This document shows positions 32,653-42,276 of a stretch of DNA of 64,000 nucleotides, in pieces. Position 1 is the first letter of the stretch. Each line of letters starts with the position of its first letter. The DNA comes from Mesostigma viride. Its lineage: Eukaryota; Streptophyta; Mesostigmatophyceae; Mesostigmatales; Mesostigmataceae. The stretch lies in assembly GCA_009746045.1 (NCBI GenBank), contig RPFO01000027.1, positions 1,870,202-1,934,201 on the forward strand, given 5' to 3'. The notes below the pieces were generated by a model that was not told the origin of the DNA, made no database searches, and was given only the letters and a program-made list of their open reading frames with translations. The position numbers and the translations under genes are program-made.

Positions 32653-33308
32653 GGGGCATGGTTGCTTGGGTGGCAGGCATTTCCAGGCCAGACCTTATGG
32701 TCATAGCCAGGTTGCCTGATGACATGCTGGTGGAGCTAGGGTCTGCCAAGGTGGCTGATCAGGTCAGGGCTTCATCTGGCATTCTGTTGTCTGCAGTGGA
32801 TTTATCACAACCCATTTGCATGGAGCTGTATGTGGATAGCTCAATGGACAGCAGGCAGGTCTCCAAGGTCAGGGGCAGGGCTGCAGGGCTCTTTGTGCTC
32901 AGACAGGAAGGCCTGGGGAGTTTGGTGAGCTGGTTTAGTCGCCTGCACAAACGGGTGGCTGTCAGCAGTGATGTGGCAGAATGCAGGGCTATTTGTGAAG
33001 GCATTCACACAAGCCTTTATCTGAAGGAGTTGCTTCATCAGATGACTTCTAACACTCCTTGGCCACTTCAGGTTACCACTCTTCTAAAAACAGACTCCAT
33101 GGGGATGGTGCAGTTTGTGCACAGGCAGATGGCCAGAAGTAGGGACTTGGATTATCTCCTTCTTAAGGAGTTGTCCTCCTTGGCCAATATTGAGCATATC
33201 CCTGGGGTTGACAATCCTGCTGATGCTTTGACCAAGCTAGTGCAGAAGGCAGCAGTGCAATACAAGGTTCTTCAGTCTCTGATGGACCCATCTCAGCAAG
33301 CTGTCTAA
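32565..33308 (+). CDS. Copia-type RNase H (copy R)
   Basis: 247 residues. ELYVDSSMDS supplies the first Asp. VSWFSRLHKRVAVSSDVAEC parallels the Copia VSWxSKKQxxVALSSTEAEY motif, LLKTDSMG supplies a further acidic residue, and GVDNPADALTK parallels DQxADxxTK. The frame is one register off RT. The change happens at a run of seven G (32550-32556), after which the RT frame drifts into GSGVCCWWG while this frame reads EWRMLLVGGNDY, the natural continuation. Both copies share this arrangement. Either a programmed -1 shift on the G run or an inherited deletion would explain it. Confidence 0.85.
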   Translation: MLLVGGNDYQETLISKLPPTITQALCPMVRGMVAWVAGISRPDLMVIARLPDDMLVELGSAKVADQVRASSGILLSAVDLSQPICMELYVDSSMDSRQVSKVRGRAAGLFVLRQEGLGSLVSWFSRLHKRVAVSSDVAECRAICEGIHTSLYLKELLHQMTSNTPWPLQVTTLLKTDSMGMVQFVHRQMARSRDLDYLLLKELSSLANIEHIPGVDNPADALTKLVQKAAVQYKVLQSLMDPSQQAV

Positions 33309-34257
33309 GCTGGTGCATGGTTATAGGGCATTGGAGAGCAGATTGTGTGGTAGTGTCAGCATTGTGACTGGCATAATACCTGTATTTTAGTCTGTACTAA
33401 GGCTCATGGACCATGGTACACTCACTCTGATTTTAATCAGGATACAGCCAGGTTTTGGCTGGGGTTCATGCTGTTGACTACACAAGGTTGACAGGTCCAT
33501 TACAGACCATGTATTCTATTTTAAAAGAAATGTATATTTGTACATACTTCTCACAATGGTCTGGGAACCTTTATTCTGGGGTTTATAGGGCGGGGTTCGA
33601 TTCCCTGGTATTATGTTTCTACAAGCTGGCCTGTTCAGGTGTTTGCCTGTTCAGACTTCCCTAGTTCCCCAGGGCAGGATTTAATTGTTGCCTATGTGTT
33701 TCATTTTGTCATTTGTTTGCTGTGGCAGTTTACCATCTGGCAAGTAGACGGGCGCCGTAAGACGGGCGCCAATAGACCCCTGTTGAGAGAATGACAGGCA
33801 AACTATTGTAATACGCCTTACTTTGTCAAGTGGTATTTTAATTGTCATGGATTTATTGTACTTATATTGAATATGTACTGGGTTTTATGGGATTAGTATC
33901 TGGGATTAATGTAACTCACCGCCAGAAGGTCATTGTACTGGAGGCTCTACCGAGGTGATGGGATTAATTCCTGGAGAAGACCTCATAGAATTAACCTGTA
34001 TGTATTTAATTTTGTGTGCTTCTAATATCTGGTGGTACTCTGTAATGCCACTTCCATAGGTTTTATCCATTTCTCATGAAATGGTTTTCCCTGTGGCAGA
34101 TCTGTTTCTTTTCCAGTTCCTTAAAAGAAAGGGCTGGGGGAATGGCAATGGCCATTAAAGACATCTGTTCAAGCTTCAAGCTGGAGTGAAGGACATTTCA
34201 AGCTACTTCAAGGGTCCCTGGCAGGGGATGTGATCCCTAAAGAAAAGAAGGGATTGG
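33309..34257 (+). other. 3' untranslated region and polypurine tract of copy R
   Basis: About 950 bp without a credible ORF, more AT-rich than the coding part. It ends in AAAGAAAAGAAGGGA (34238-34252), the expected plus-strand primer site immediately before the 3' LTR. Confidence 0.7.
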
Positions 34258-34874
34258 AGTTAACGTAAAGGATTTACGTTAGATGGATAGAGATTGTTAC
34301 GCTCTTTCCAACGGCACCTTGAACGCCTCATTTGGTTAAGGAACGTAAAAGTTATGACGTTTCCTAGGCTGTGCCGACAGTACCCGGCGCGCCACTGTGG
34401 GCGCGTACGGACACAGGATGTACAAGTGTCACTTTGATAGTCCGCAGGACGTTGACAGGACTTGTACAGGACTTGATGGTCAATTGATAGGTAGGCGCAC
34501 TGTAGCGCGCCAGGACCTATGAGACAATTGATGCTGACTAGTGTACGGATAGGTCCACAGGACTAGCCGTATGGACAATTGATAGATCTGCGCGCCAAAG
34601 GCGTGCCAGAGTCTGTGTAATCAATTGATTGACAGTTCAGCTGTGACAGTGCAGCTGAATACTTGGACGCGTCCCTAGCAAGCTATATGAGTGACTTGGT
34701 CACACCGGGACGCTAGTTCTTGCGTGCACGTTCTCTTGGCACTGCGACTCTGTCGCCTGTGCTGCGTGCAGTCTTGGAAGTGACGTGACTTACGTCTGTG
34801 TTTCCTGATTATTAATAAAGGCAACTTCCTGCAAGAACCATGGCGGAATTCGTGGCATTCTTACCCTCACAACT
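34258..34874 (+). repeat. 3' LTR of copy R
   Basis: 617 bp, about three substitutions from the 5' LTR, ending CACAACT at 34874 and followed by the GGGGG duplication. Confidence 0.93.
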
Positions 34875-35566
34875 GGGGGGGCCACGTGAGGTGTCTACCT
34901 GGTTGGTGCGAGCTAAGTGCCCTACTAGCTGCAGGCGCCGCTGCTTAATGGTGCTGGTGATATATGGCATGCCCTGGTACAGGTCCTCATTGCGGACATG
35001 AGCAGCATATCCTACTCTGAAAATGGAACGCAGCATGTTGGTGACCGCGCCGTCCAGCTTGCGGGCCAGGTCGGCGGTGAGGGTCCACGTCTCGGCCCCA
35101 TACGTGACGGAACAGGAAGGACGAGGACCTTGAACAGGTCCTGTTTCTCGATCTTGCCCAGGGGCTTGCGCCACAAGGCCCGGTACTGGCGTAAAGCGTG
35201 CCAGGCGAGGGAGATGCGATGGTCCACATCAACCTCGCAGCTGGAGAGCAGGCTGCCCAGCAGCTTGACGCGGTCCCGATACAGGACTCGAGAGCCGTCG
35301 AGGAGATAGAGGGGTGGCGGTGAGTGGGTGAGCCCAACCGCCAGGGCCTCTGTCTTCTTGCTGACCTCAAGCCCCACTGCACGGGCCTCGATACTGAGCC
35401 AGGCAGTCAAGCCATGTCTGCACGTGCCCAGTGTCCTCGAAGAGGGTGGTGTCGTCTGCGTAGATGGCCTGGCATAGGCTAGGTTTGCCGCGTCAACCTT
35501 CAGACGCCGCGCCGGTCCAGGTACCTTTTGTACACTTTCGTACTGAAATGAAGTAAAACTAACCAA
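34875..35566 (-). pseudogene. RT-LINE reverse transcriptase fragment, upstream half of the split LINE
   Basis: Minus frames 35566-35012 and 35174-34812 encode GLEVSKKTEALAVGL, LLGSLLSSCEVDVDHRIS, TYGAETWTLTADLARKLDGA and QRRLQLVGHLARTNQVDT, matching the RT fragment at 24549-23551 motif for motif. Frameshifts and in-frame disruption mark it as dead. The reading ends at the GGGGG where the LTR element entered and resumes at 27048. The YADD region itself is degenerate (AYARPS). Confidence 0.85.
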
Positions 35567-37243
35567 ATCGTACTACAGATTTTGCCAGTCAGATGGCACT
35601 CGTGGCCCGTGGGGATGTGCCATCACTGCCATGCCATGCCAGCCCGTGACCCATGGTCCGCTAGGCCTTTTTTGGCACTTTTTGACCCCTGAAAATGAAA
35701 AAAATCATAACTCATAGACTACAACTCCAAATACCCTCAACCCAGGTGCCAGGAATATCTACACTTTAAGGGCTTTTAGAATATGCAATAACATCTTGAG
35801 TCCAGCAAGTAGTTTGGAAGATATTAGCTGTCAAAGTTGTCTAAAAGACGGTCTTTTTCAGGCAAGAAAAAGTGAACCTACCCCTATAATCCAGGGCAGG
35901 GTTTCAAACATCATTTTAATGATTGGATAATTTCAATTGATAGTCCAGGGGTCCCCAACCGAGGGGGGTGCACTCAGAAATGCATTCTGACCATGGCACC
36001 ACGCTCATATTGACACTCATATTGCTCATATGGGTATGCGTCAAAACGCGCTTGTAAACAGGTCTTTATGGCATGCAACACAAATATGCAGTATAACAAG
36101 CAACAAAAGACAGCCAAAAGTGCTGGAATACAAACACGTTGCCTACCTGCACTAACGGAATGATATACTCCAAAGACATGCCACAAACTGGGCACTTTCA
36201 GGGCTAATACCACCCTCTACAGCAGGTATGGAAGCTTGATGAACGGTACACTAATAAACTCGTGAAATGTAATGGATGGAAGACGTATTCCGCTGCAAAC
36301 AACACGCAAAAACGTGGCCGTACCTGGCTCGATCACGACCTTTCCGGATTCTGCTGGCCGGGACCCTCATATCTCACACATACTAATGCTATACAGGCAT
36401 AGGCCGCCATATCCGCATCATGCATGCATCTGCCATTATTACCGTGTTGATGTTCCGTGCATAGATGGCCTATAAACGCATCCGCAAGCCCAGGAAATGG
36501 TGCAGCGGATGTCCCGTAATAAACAGGATGCTCGGGCTGGCGCAGACAGCCCGGCCATAAGGAGAAAATCGAAAGACGATACGCTATGGCCCATCTGGCA
36601 CTGACGACCAAGACGGCAGTATTTTCCCACCTGTATTTTCCCAATCCTGAAAATCTGGCCATGCCTGACTTACGAAAATCACGCATCACCATTCTGAGCA
36701 ACATTCTGAACCGTTTCTAGCCGCGAGACGCAAAATTTCCTTGCTAACGGCACGTTGGCAGCCATATCTCGTTACGCGCGCGCGCGAGTGAAAATTTCCC
36801 GCCAAAGTCACGTGATAATTTCCTTTCCTGGGCTATATTTTACAGGCTATGGCGAATTAGCCCCCCAACCCTATACTTTTTCTGAATGCTCACGAGTTCC
36901 TGGACACGTTGGACCACTTGCTGCCGTCACATCTGGCGCGGCGCTCCCGGAAATTCGCGAAATGTGACGGGTACCAAAACTGGGTGCTGTAGCACCCAGT
37001 TTACGGACCATGAGCGACGTAGGCGAGACGTAGGGACAAAATGATAGTGCAGCCATGAGCCAAGGCAATAATGAAGGCAATGCAATGTGTTGTCGATGCT
37101 GGAAGCAATTCGCCCGCTGCTAGCGAACGCCATTGTAGTACAAGCGGCGACGACTGAAACCCTGGACTTGACCGGACGTTCTCAGGCTGAAGACGACGCG
37201 CTGTTTGATTCCGTCCTGTCAGCCGCGGGGAAAAAGGCTGGTT
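35567..37243. other. AT-rich unassigned DNA, possibly a degraded TIR element
   Basis: No conserved ORF. 35650-35950 has AAAAAATCATAACTCATAG-type sequence resembling the T1/T2 interiors. ATGGTCCG near 35652 and its complement near 37005 could be remnants of terminal repeats, but this is weak. 36976-37003 is a short hairpin (ACTGGGTGCT/AGCACCCAGT). Confidence 0.35.
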
Positions 37244-37367
37244 CTAACCCTGTATAGCTCCATCGTCGACCCAAACCGGCACTGGGAATGGCGAGGTCAA
37301 AGAACCGAGTGCTATCCCGGGCCAAAAAACAAGCGGAAGCTGCAGTACGAGGAATCTGGCGATGGAA

Positions 37368-37655
37368 TCAAGCCCGCCTTTGAGCCCGACCCCGAGGACG
37401 ACCCCATCCGTGATGAACCTGGTGATTCCGCCACAGGAAAGGGAGCCACTGGATCCTGCAGAACCGGATCCGCGGAGGCTGGAGGACCGTCCAGTCCTCC
37501 GGATCCCCCCGGACCGGGCGTAGCGCAGACCAGTCAGGACGGGCCACTTGGGCGTGGCGCTCGGGGGCATGGAACCGGAGCCGAATGGTCGCACGCACCA
37601 ACCGGTGGTCAGAGCACACCGTGGGTGGGTCGAACACTCGGGTATCCATGCACAA
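37368..37655 (-). pseudogene. LINE endonuclease fragment (AP-endonuclease type)
   Basis: The minus frame begins with DTRVFDPPTVCSDHRLVRAT. The SDH-L-V arrangement after a variable loop is the conserved C-terminal signature of the endonuclease/exonuclease/phosphatase fold used by LINEs to nick target DNA. After about 35 residues the similarity fades, so only the end of the domain remains. It may be a remnant of the family whose RT fragments lie nearby. Confidence 0.5.
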
Positions 37656-38111
37656 TCATGTCCACATGTTAATTGAAGTGCAAGCTACATCACCATTTGC
37701 GGTAAAAAAGAAATTAAAGGAAATGCTCGGGTGGGGGGAACCAGTTGATGACAAGGGGAATCATGACAAGAGCAGACCATGCATCTATTTTGGCAAGGCA
37801 CGTGAAGCCCAGCCACAAGCTGAACTTTTCCGGCATGATAGGATATTTGCTGAATCCTGAGGAGGACAGTGGCTTTGCCATGTTGTATTGCCATGATATT
37901 GATGAGCAGGAGAAAGAGGGTGGCCGTATAGAATATTTATTGCACCAGTCGCCCACCCTGAAGGGCAGATATCGTGTTGCCTGACTGCATATAACCTGCT
38001 AGCTAGACCGTGCTGCAGTATATTGGTACAAGTATCACAACAACATTAGCCTGAGGCCTAGCCTCATCAAGACGCTGGCACACATGTTAAAGACATGGCG
38101 ATATTCACTAG
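37656..38111. other. No gene recognised
   Basis: Ordinary sequence between two LINE fragments. Short open frames on both strands have no family features I can identify. Confidence 0.4.
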
Positions 38112-38325
38112 ATGCCCGATTTTTGGTGGGCAAGGGTCTTGACTATCCACGCGTGCAAGCTGCCTTTGAGACATGTCATGGTAGAACCCGGCCGCGCGCG
38201 GCAGGGCCGCCACCCGTGGACTTTTCGTGATAGACTCGGCATGGACATGTGCTACACTAGACGTGACGGGCTCACACCCGGGCAGCCTCCTGGTTTGTCT
38301 GTAATATGGAGGCAGATGGTGCGCA
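38112..38325 (+). pseudogene. RT-LINE C-terminal fragment, plus strand, split by the ORF1-only element
   Basis: Encodes PGRARQGRHPWTFRDRLGMD and PGLSVIWRQMVR, matching the RT C-terminus at 23421-24074 (-). The coding sequence is interrupted at ATGGTGCGCA (38316-38325) by the insert 38326-40296. It continues after the duplicated ATGGTGCGCA (40297-40306) with RWQVVMKETTPKPVGAPRV, which again matches the family (LWHELMKDAEP...). Confidence 0.8.
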
Positions 38326-40296
38326 CGAGCCACGAGGTAGCCATGGCTGACGGCGGAGCTCATAACTTTCACGTTTGGGCACCAAATTCGGCCGTGAATA
38401 TCACAATCGCTTCGTCTTTCTAAGACGCACACGCTGATATAATTTCCCAAAGCTATTACGCAATATACGATGAGCAAACGCCTTTCGACGCAACGCAGCC
38501 TGGCGGCTGCGCTCGGCACTGAAAATACGCCTGCAGCTTCGGCTGCAGCTTCGCCCACCGGCCCAGATGGCAACGGTGACACTAGTCGTGCGCTGGTGCT
38601 CGCCCAGCCTCCCGGGCTCGCCTCGCCCTCTGCATCGCCTGAACCTAAGCGCAGTCGCTCTGCTGAGCCGCCCTGGGAAGAGACCTCCTTTGACGTCAAC
38701 AGCTCCGGCTTCTGGCAACGCAGCCCCGGTTGCTTCATGGAAGACGTGTTTCACGGCAATCACGCCTCGCTTCTAGCCCTGTGCGTGTACCTCACGTCCC
38801 ACAACCGTGGCCGCTGGCCTGGTGACGGCAAGCTTGTCGACCCCGCCGAGGCTCTCCCAATCATTCACCGCATGAGTCGCCCCAAGCTCCAACGCTTCGC
38901 CCTCTGCTCCCTTGTTGGACGCTCCGAATCCGAGATCTGGGCTTCCCAACCGCCCCCCCCCACCTTCCCCACCGAAGCCACCATCCGCACCCTCCTCAAG
39001 GAAGCTTTCGAGCAGCATGTGACCCCTCTTGCCGCAGATGTGGCGGCACTTGGCGGCACGCTGGCTGCTGAGCTCCCCACCATCCCCACCGCCACCGCCA
39101 CCCTCCTCGCCTCCACCTCCCCCCCCCCCTCCGCCTCCACCGACTCCATCACCGCCCAGCTCCGCGACATCGACCAGCGCCTCAAGGATAATGCCATCGC
39201 TATCGAGGTTCTGCAGAACACCGCAGGCCTCACCGCCCAGGCGGTGAAGGACATTGCCGCCAAGCCAGCCCCGGCTGGCCTGGCCGGCGATGCTCCTCCC
39301 ATCACCACCTGGGCGGACATGCTTAAGCAACATACCACCTCCACCACCTCCGCCGTCGCAGCCCAGCTTCAACGGCAGACGCTTGACCTCCGCGAGGAGG
39401 CCGAGCTCGCCAAGCGCAGCCTCAACGTCATTGTCAAGAATCTCAAGATGGAGGAAGGTGAGAATTCCGAGAAGCTTGCGCGTGCTTTTGAGAGAGAAAT
39501 CCTTGATCGCATGGGCCTTACTGGTGAGATCGAGCTGGCCGCCCACCGCCTTCCCCGCGCGCGGGGTAAGGCCGGGCCGCCCCCGCTCCTTCTCACCTTT
39601 AAGACCCCGGCGGACAAGATTTCTTTTCTCAGACGCCGCAAGCGGCTCGAGAAGACTCTCTTCACCCTTGACGACGACTTGACCCTGGCACAGCAACAAC
39701 GGCGACGGGAGCTATGGCCGATCTACCTCCAGCTCCGGCAGACCAAGGCGGGCCAGCCGGTGTACTGGAAGGGGGCGGCCATCTACGTCGGCCACAAGCC
39801 CTGGCAAGCGACCCCCTCGACCACCGCGGCCCCAGCAACTCCAGCCCCAGCCTAGGGGAATACAGCAGTGTAGACTAGTTAGACAGTGGCCTTGTACATG
39901 CCCGCCTACTACAGGCACTATACCAGCTGAGGCCTAGCCTTTTTAGTCATGTACATGTGTGCCTATGATGTGCCACACTCCAGACGATGCCTAGCCTTAT
40001 TTAGTAATGTTGTGCCCATGCAGGGAGTCACTCTCTGCTGAGAAGCCATGCCATAGCTCTTGTATAGCCATGATGATCTTCCCCCTCACAGGCATGCTCC
40101 CCCCTTACCCGGGCATAGCGTGATAGACCATGAGGGTGCGGGTGCCCTGGTGCACCTAGAGCAAGTGTTGTTTACATTCCCACCCTTGCAGGAAGTAGCT
40201 TAGAATGTATTATAGGCTCATATGCCCCTTCTCAGGGCTATGTGCTACATATACTCCCAACGGAGTTATGTTCCTAATTAATTAATTAATTAATTA
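38326..40296 (+). mobile_element. ORF1-only retroelement, full length (~1.97 kb), copy 1
   Basis: Complete unit: 5' UTR beginning AGCCACGAGG, one 461-codon ORF, a ~430 bp 3' UTR ending ACGGAGTTATGTTCCT, then (AATT)n. It is flanked by a target-site duplication ATGGTGCGCA inside an RT-LINE coding sequence that reads through on both sides, so the borders are firm. It has no endonuclease or reverse transcriptase. A second copy sharing both ends is at 53769-59640 (-), and a 5'-truncated one at 40434-41647 (-). It must be mobilised in trans. Confidence 0.88.
38470..39855 (+). CDS. L1-ORF1p-like nucleic-acid-binding protein (461 aa)
   Basis: Intact frame; the ATG at 38470 is the first in the element. 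The N-terminal ~100 residues are Ala/Ser/Pro-rich with a basic patch (EPKRSRSAEPPWEE). The middle (about 220-330) is helical with coiled-coil-like spacing (ITAQLRDIDQRLKDNAIAIE, LREEAELAKRSL). The C-terminal part follows the L1 ORF1p plan: RSLNVIVKNLKMEEGENSE resembles the RRM start, then AHRLPRARGKAGPPPLLLTF, KISFLRRRKRL and a basic CTD-like LAQQQRRRELWPIYLQLR. In L1-type elements such proteins coat element RNA and act as chaperones. Here it stands alone, without ORF2. Confidence 0.75.
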   Translation: MSKRLSTQRSLAAALGTENTPAASAAASPTGPDGNGDTSRALVLAQPPGLASPSASPEPKRSRSAEPPWEETSFDVNSSGFWQRSPGCFMEDVFHGNHASLLALCVYLTSHNRGRWPGDGKLVDPAEALPIIHRMSRPKLQRFALCSLVGRSESEIWASQPPPPTFPTEATIRTLLKEAFEQHVTPLAADVAALGGTLAAELPTIPTATATLLASTSPPPSASTDSITAQLRDIDQRLKDNAIAIEVLQNTAGLTAQAVKDIAAKPAPAGLAGDAPPITTWADMLKQHTTSTTSAVAAQLQRQTLDLREEAELAKRSLNVIVKNLKMEEGENSEKLARAFEREILDRMGLTGEIELAAHRLPRARGKAGPPPLLLTFKTPADKISFLRRRKRLEKTLFTLDDDLTLAQQQRRRELWPIYLQLRQTKAGQPVYWKGAAIYVGHKPWQATPSTTAAPATPAPA

Positions 40297-40306
40297 ATGG
40301 TGCGCA

Positions 40307-40433
40307 AGGATAGATGGCAAGTAGTGATGAAGGAGACCACCCCCAAGCCTGTGGGGGCTCCGCGTGTAACCAAGTATGGCATTCATAGCGATTCGGGCCG
40401 CGGTGCCCACACCCCTGTAACTAGGACCTAGAT
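40307..40433 (+). pseudogene. RT-LINE C-terminus and 3' tail type 4, resumed after the insert
   Basis: Continues the coding sequence of 38112-38325 to GIHSDSGRGAHTPVTRT and a stop, then ACTAGGACCTAGAT. The ORF1-only copy 2 enters at ACCTAGAT (40426-40433), and the tail resumes at 41648. The same tail is seen uninterrupted at 62680-62785. Confidence 0.75.
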
Positions 40434-41647
40434 TAATTAATTAATTAATTAGGAACATAACTCCGTTGGGAGTATATGTAGCACATAGCCCTGAGAAGGG
40501 GCGTATGGGCCTATAATACATTCTAAGCTACTTCCTGCAAGGGTGGGAATGTAAACAACACTTGCTCTAGGTGCACCAGGGCACCCGCACCCTCATGGTC
40601 TATCACGCTATGCCCGGGTAAGGGGGGAGCATGCCTGTGAGGGGGAAGATCATCATGGCTATACAAGAGCTATGGCATGGCTTCTCAGCAGAGAGTGACT
40701 CCCTGCATGGGCACAACATTACTAAATAAGGCTATGCATCGTCTGGAGTGTGGCACATCATAGGCACACATGTACATGATTAAATAAAGCGCGGGGCTTA
40801 GCTGGGATAGTGCCTCTAGGAGGCGTACATGTACATGGCCACGGTCTATCTATTCTGCACTACTACTGCTGTATTCCCCTAAGCTGGGGCGTCTGGAGTC
40901 GCTGGGGCCGCGGGGGGGGGGGGGTCGCCTGCCAGGGCTTGTGGCCGACGTAGATGGCCGCCCCCTTCCAGTACACCGGCTGCCCCGCCTTGGTCTGCCG
41001 GAGCTGGAGGTAGGTCGGCCATAGCTCCCGTCGCCGTTGTTGCTGCGCCAGGGTCAAGTCGTCATCAAGGGTGAAGAGAGTCTTCTCGAGCCGCTTGCGG
41101 CGTCTGAGAAAAGAAATCTTGTCCGCCGGGGTCTTAAAGGTGAGGAGGAGCGGGGGCGGCCCTGCCTTACCCCGCGCGCGGGGAAGGCGGTGGGCAGCCA
41201 GCTCTATCTCACCGTTAAGGCCCATGCGACCAAGGATTTCTCTCTCAAACGCACGCAAAAGCTTCTCGGAATTCTCACCTTCCTCCATCTTGAAGTTCTT
41301 GACAATGACGTTGAGGCTGCGCTTGGCGAGCTCGGCCTCCTCGCGGAGGTCAAGCGTCTGCCGTTGAAGCTGGGCTGCGACGGCGGAGGTGGTGGAGGTG
41401 GTATGTTGCTTAAGCATGTCCGCCCAGGTGGTGATGGGAGGAGCATCGCCGGCCAGGCCAGCCGAGGCTGGCTTGGCGGCAATGTCCTTCACCGCCTGGG
41501 CGGTGAGGCCTGCGGTATTCTGCAGAACCTCGATAGCAATGGCGTTGTCCTTAAGACGCTGGTCGATGTCACGGAGCTGGGCGGTGATGGCGTCGGAGGT
41601 GGAGGTGGTGGCGGTGGAGGAGGCGAGGAGGGTGGAGGTGGCGGTGG
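40434..41647 (-). mobile_element. ORF1-only retroelement, copy 2, 5'-truncated
   Basis: Inverted relative to copy 1 and matching its last ~1.2 kb, from (TTAA)n at 40434-40452 to the truncation at 41647. Flanked by ACCTAGAT on both sides (40426-40433 and 41648-41655). With copy 1 it forms a large inverted repeat around 40300-40440. Confidence 0.85.
40863..41647 (-). pseudogene. L1-ORF1p-like protein, 5'-truncated (copy 2)
   Basis: Open frame matching residues ~200-461 of the protein at 38470-39855: TAQLRDIDQRLKDNAIAIE, RSLNVIVKNFKMEEGENSE, KISFLRRRKRL and the basic C-terminus, with a slightly different last ~10 residues from a shifted end. The reading frame is still open, so decay is recent. 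The N-terminal ~200 residues and the promoter are absent. Confidence 0.8.
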
Positions 41648-41666
41648 ACCTAGATAGCTTATACCA

Positions 41667-41829
41667 AGGAGACAACCAGCGCAGGCCAGAAGTCGGGAGA
41701 ATCCGGACCATGGTAGCTCGAGCCTGCCGTTATCTTGTCCGCGTGTTCGAGTCGTTCAGGATGATGAAGATGAATGGTGATGGAAATGTGTATCCTTGTG
41801 CATTGAAATTATGGCTGGCTTACGTGTAG
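41667..41829 (-). mobile_element. Short retroposed element S, 163 bp
   Basis: Flanked by AGCTTATACCA (41656-41666 and 41830-41840), within LINE tail type 4. Its constant end reads GGTTGTCTCCTT on the minus strand. It shares sequence with 60316-60525 (+), and its last ~50 bp match the miniature inserts at 42459-42507 and 59733-59792. Confidence 0.8.
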
Positions 41830-41869
41830 AGCTTATACCATCCATTCCATCCCATGTTCCCCTCCCACT

Positions 41870-41928
41870 GAGGACTTATGCTCACGTGACGCAGTCACGT
41901 GTCTATTAATTAATTAATTAATGGTAGA
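41870..41928 (+). mobile_element. LINE 3' end, tail type 2, fragment
   Basis: GAGGACTTATGCTCACGTGACGC, then a (TTAA)n run at about 41909-41923. Same tail as at 21990-22070 and 22607-22690. Confidence 0.65.
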
Positions 41929-42172
41929 ACCAAGACTCGGGGAGCATTCATTGTCTGCTGTAGCACGTGGTTTGGAACGCGCTCTCTAATTCAATCCGCG
42001 CGAACGTTTGATAATTTGAGACGGATGAGCTAGAAGCCGTATTCCCAGATGCCGGCCCCGCGGCGCAACGCCAAGAGCGCAACCCACACGCCGCCCCGCA
42101 AGGCGTGGCCTATTTTGACATTGAGGCCATCATTGCGGAGGTGCGCAAGCCGCCTCCAAGGAGCCACCTGGA

Positions 42173-42276
42173 CTGTTTGCACCCATCCATCCATCCATCG
42201 GGGTTAATGCTCCGTGACTCCCCAACGGGAGCACGAGTCTAATTAATTAATTAATTAATTCATTAATTAATTAATT
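42173..42276 (+). mobile_element. 5'-truncated LINE tail (type 3), 104 bp, with 15 bp target-site duplication
   Basis: Contains CATCCATCCATCC, GGGGTTAATGCTCCGTGACT, CCCCAACGGGAGCACGAGTC and (TTAA)n, flanked by AAGGAGCCACCTGGA and AAGGAGCCACCTGAA (42158-42172 and 42277-42291). The long duplication and the tail show target-primed retroposition. The host sequence after the insert keeps an open frame (ELTDDELLARMLRDGHDH... to TGA at about 42432) that is not recognised. Confidence 0.85.

Larger units (their letters stand above)
27049..34874 (+). mobile_element. LTR retrotransposon, Copia-like, full-length copy R (7.8 kb)
   Basis: Complete element with two 617 bp LTRs that differ at only about three positions by eye, hence a recent insertion. 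It is flanked by GGGGG on both sides (27044-27048 and 34875-34879), a 5 bp target-site duplication, and lies inside a minus-strand LINE reverse transcriptase. Internal order: ORF0, Gag (CCHC), integrase, retropepsin-like, RT, RNase H. Only the integrase/protease-like frame has a clear lesion (one-base deletion near 31340 relative to copy L). A purine-rich tract (AAAGAAAAGAAGGGA) precedes the 3' LTR. No canonical initiator-tRNA primer site is apparent after the 5' LTR. Confidence 0.93.

Noticed and set aside
35640-37015. A fifth TIR element with ATGGTCCG ends
   Set aside because: Only 8 bp of terminal match and no target duplication.
38773-39699. 308-residue antisense frame over the ORF1-like gene
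   Set aside because: Shadow of the sense ORF1; Gly runs come from Pro/Ala-rich sense codons.
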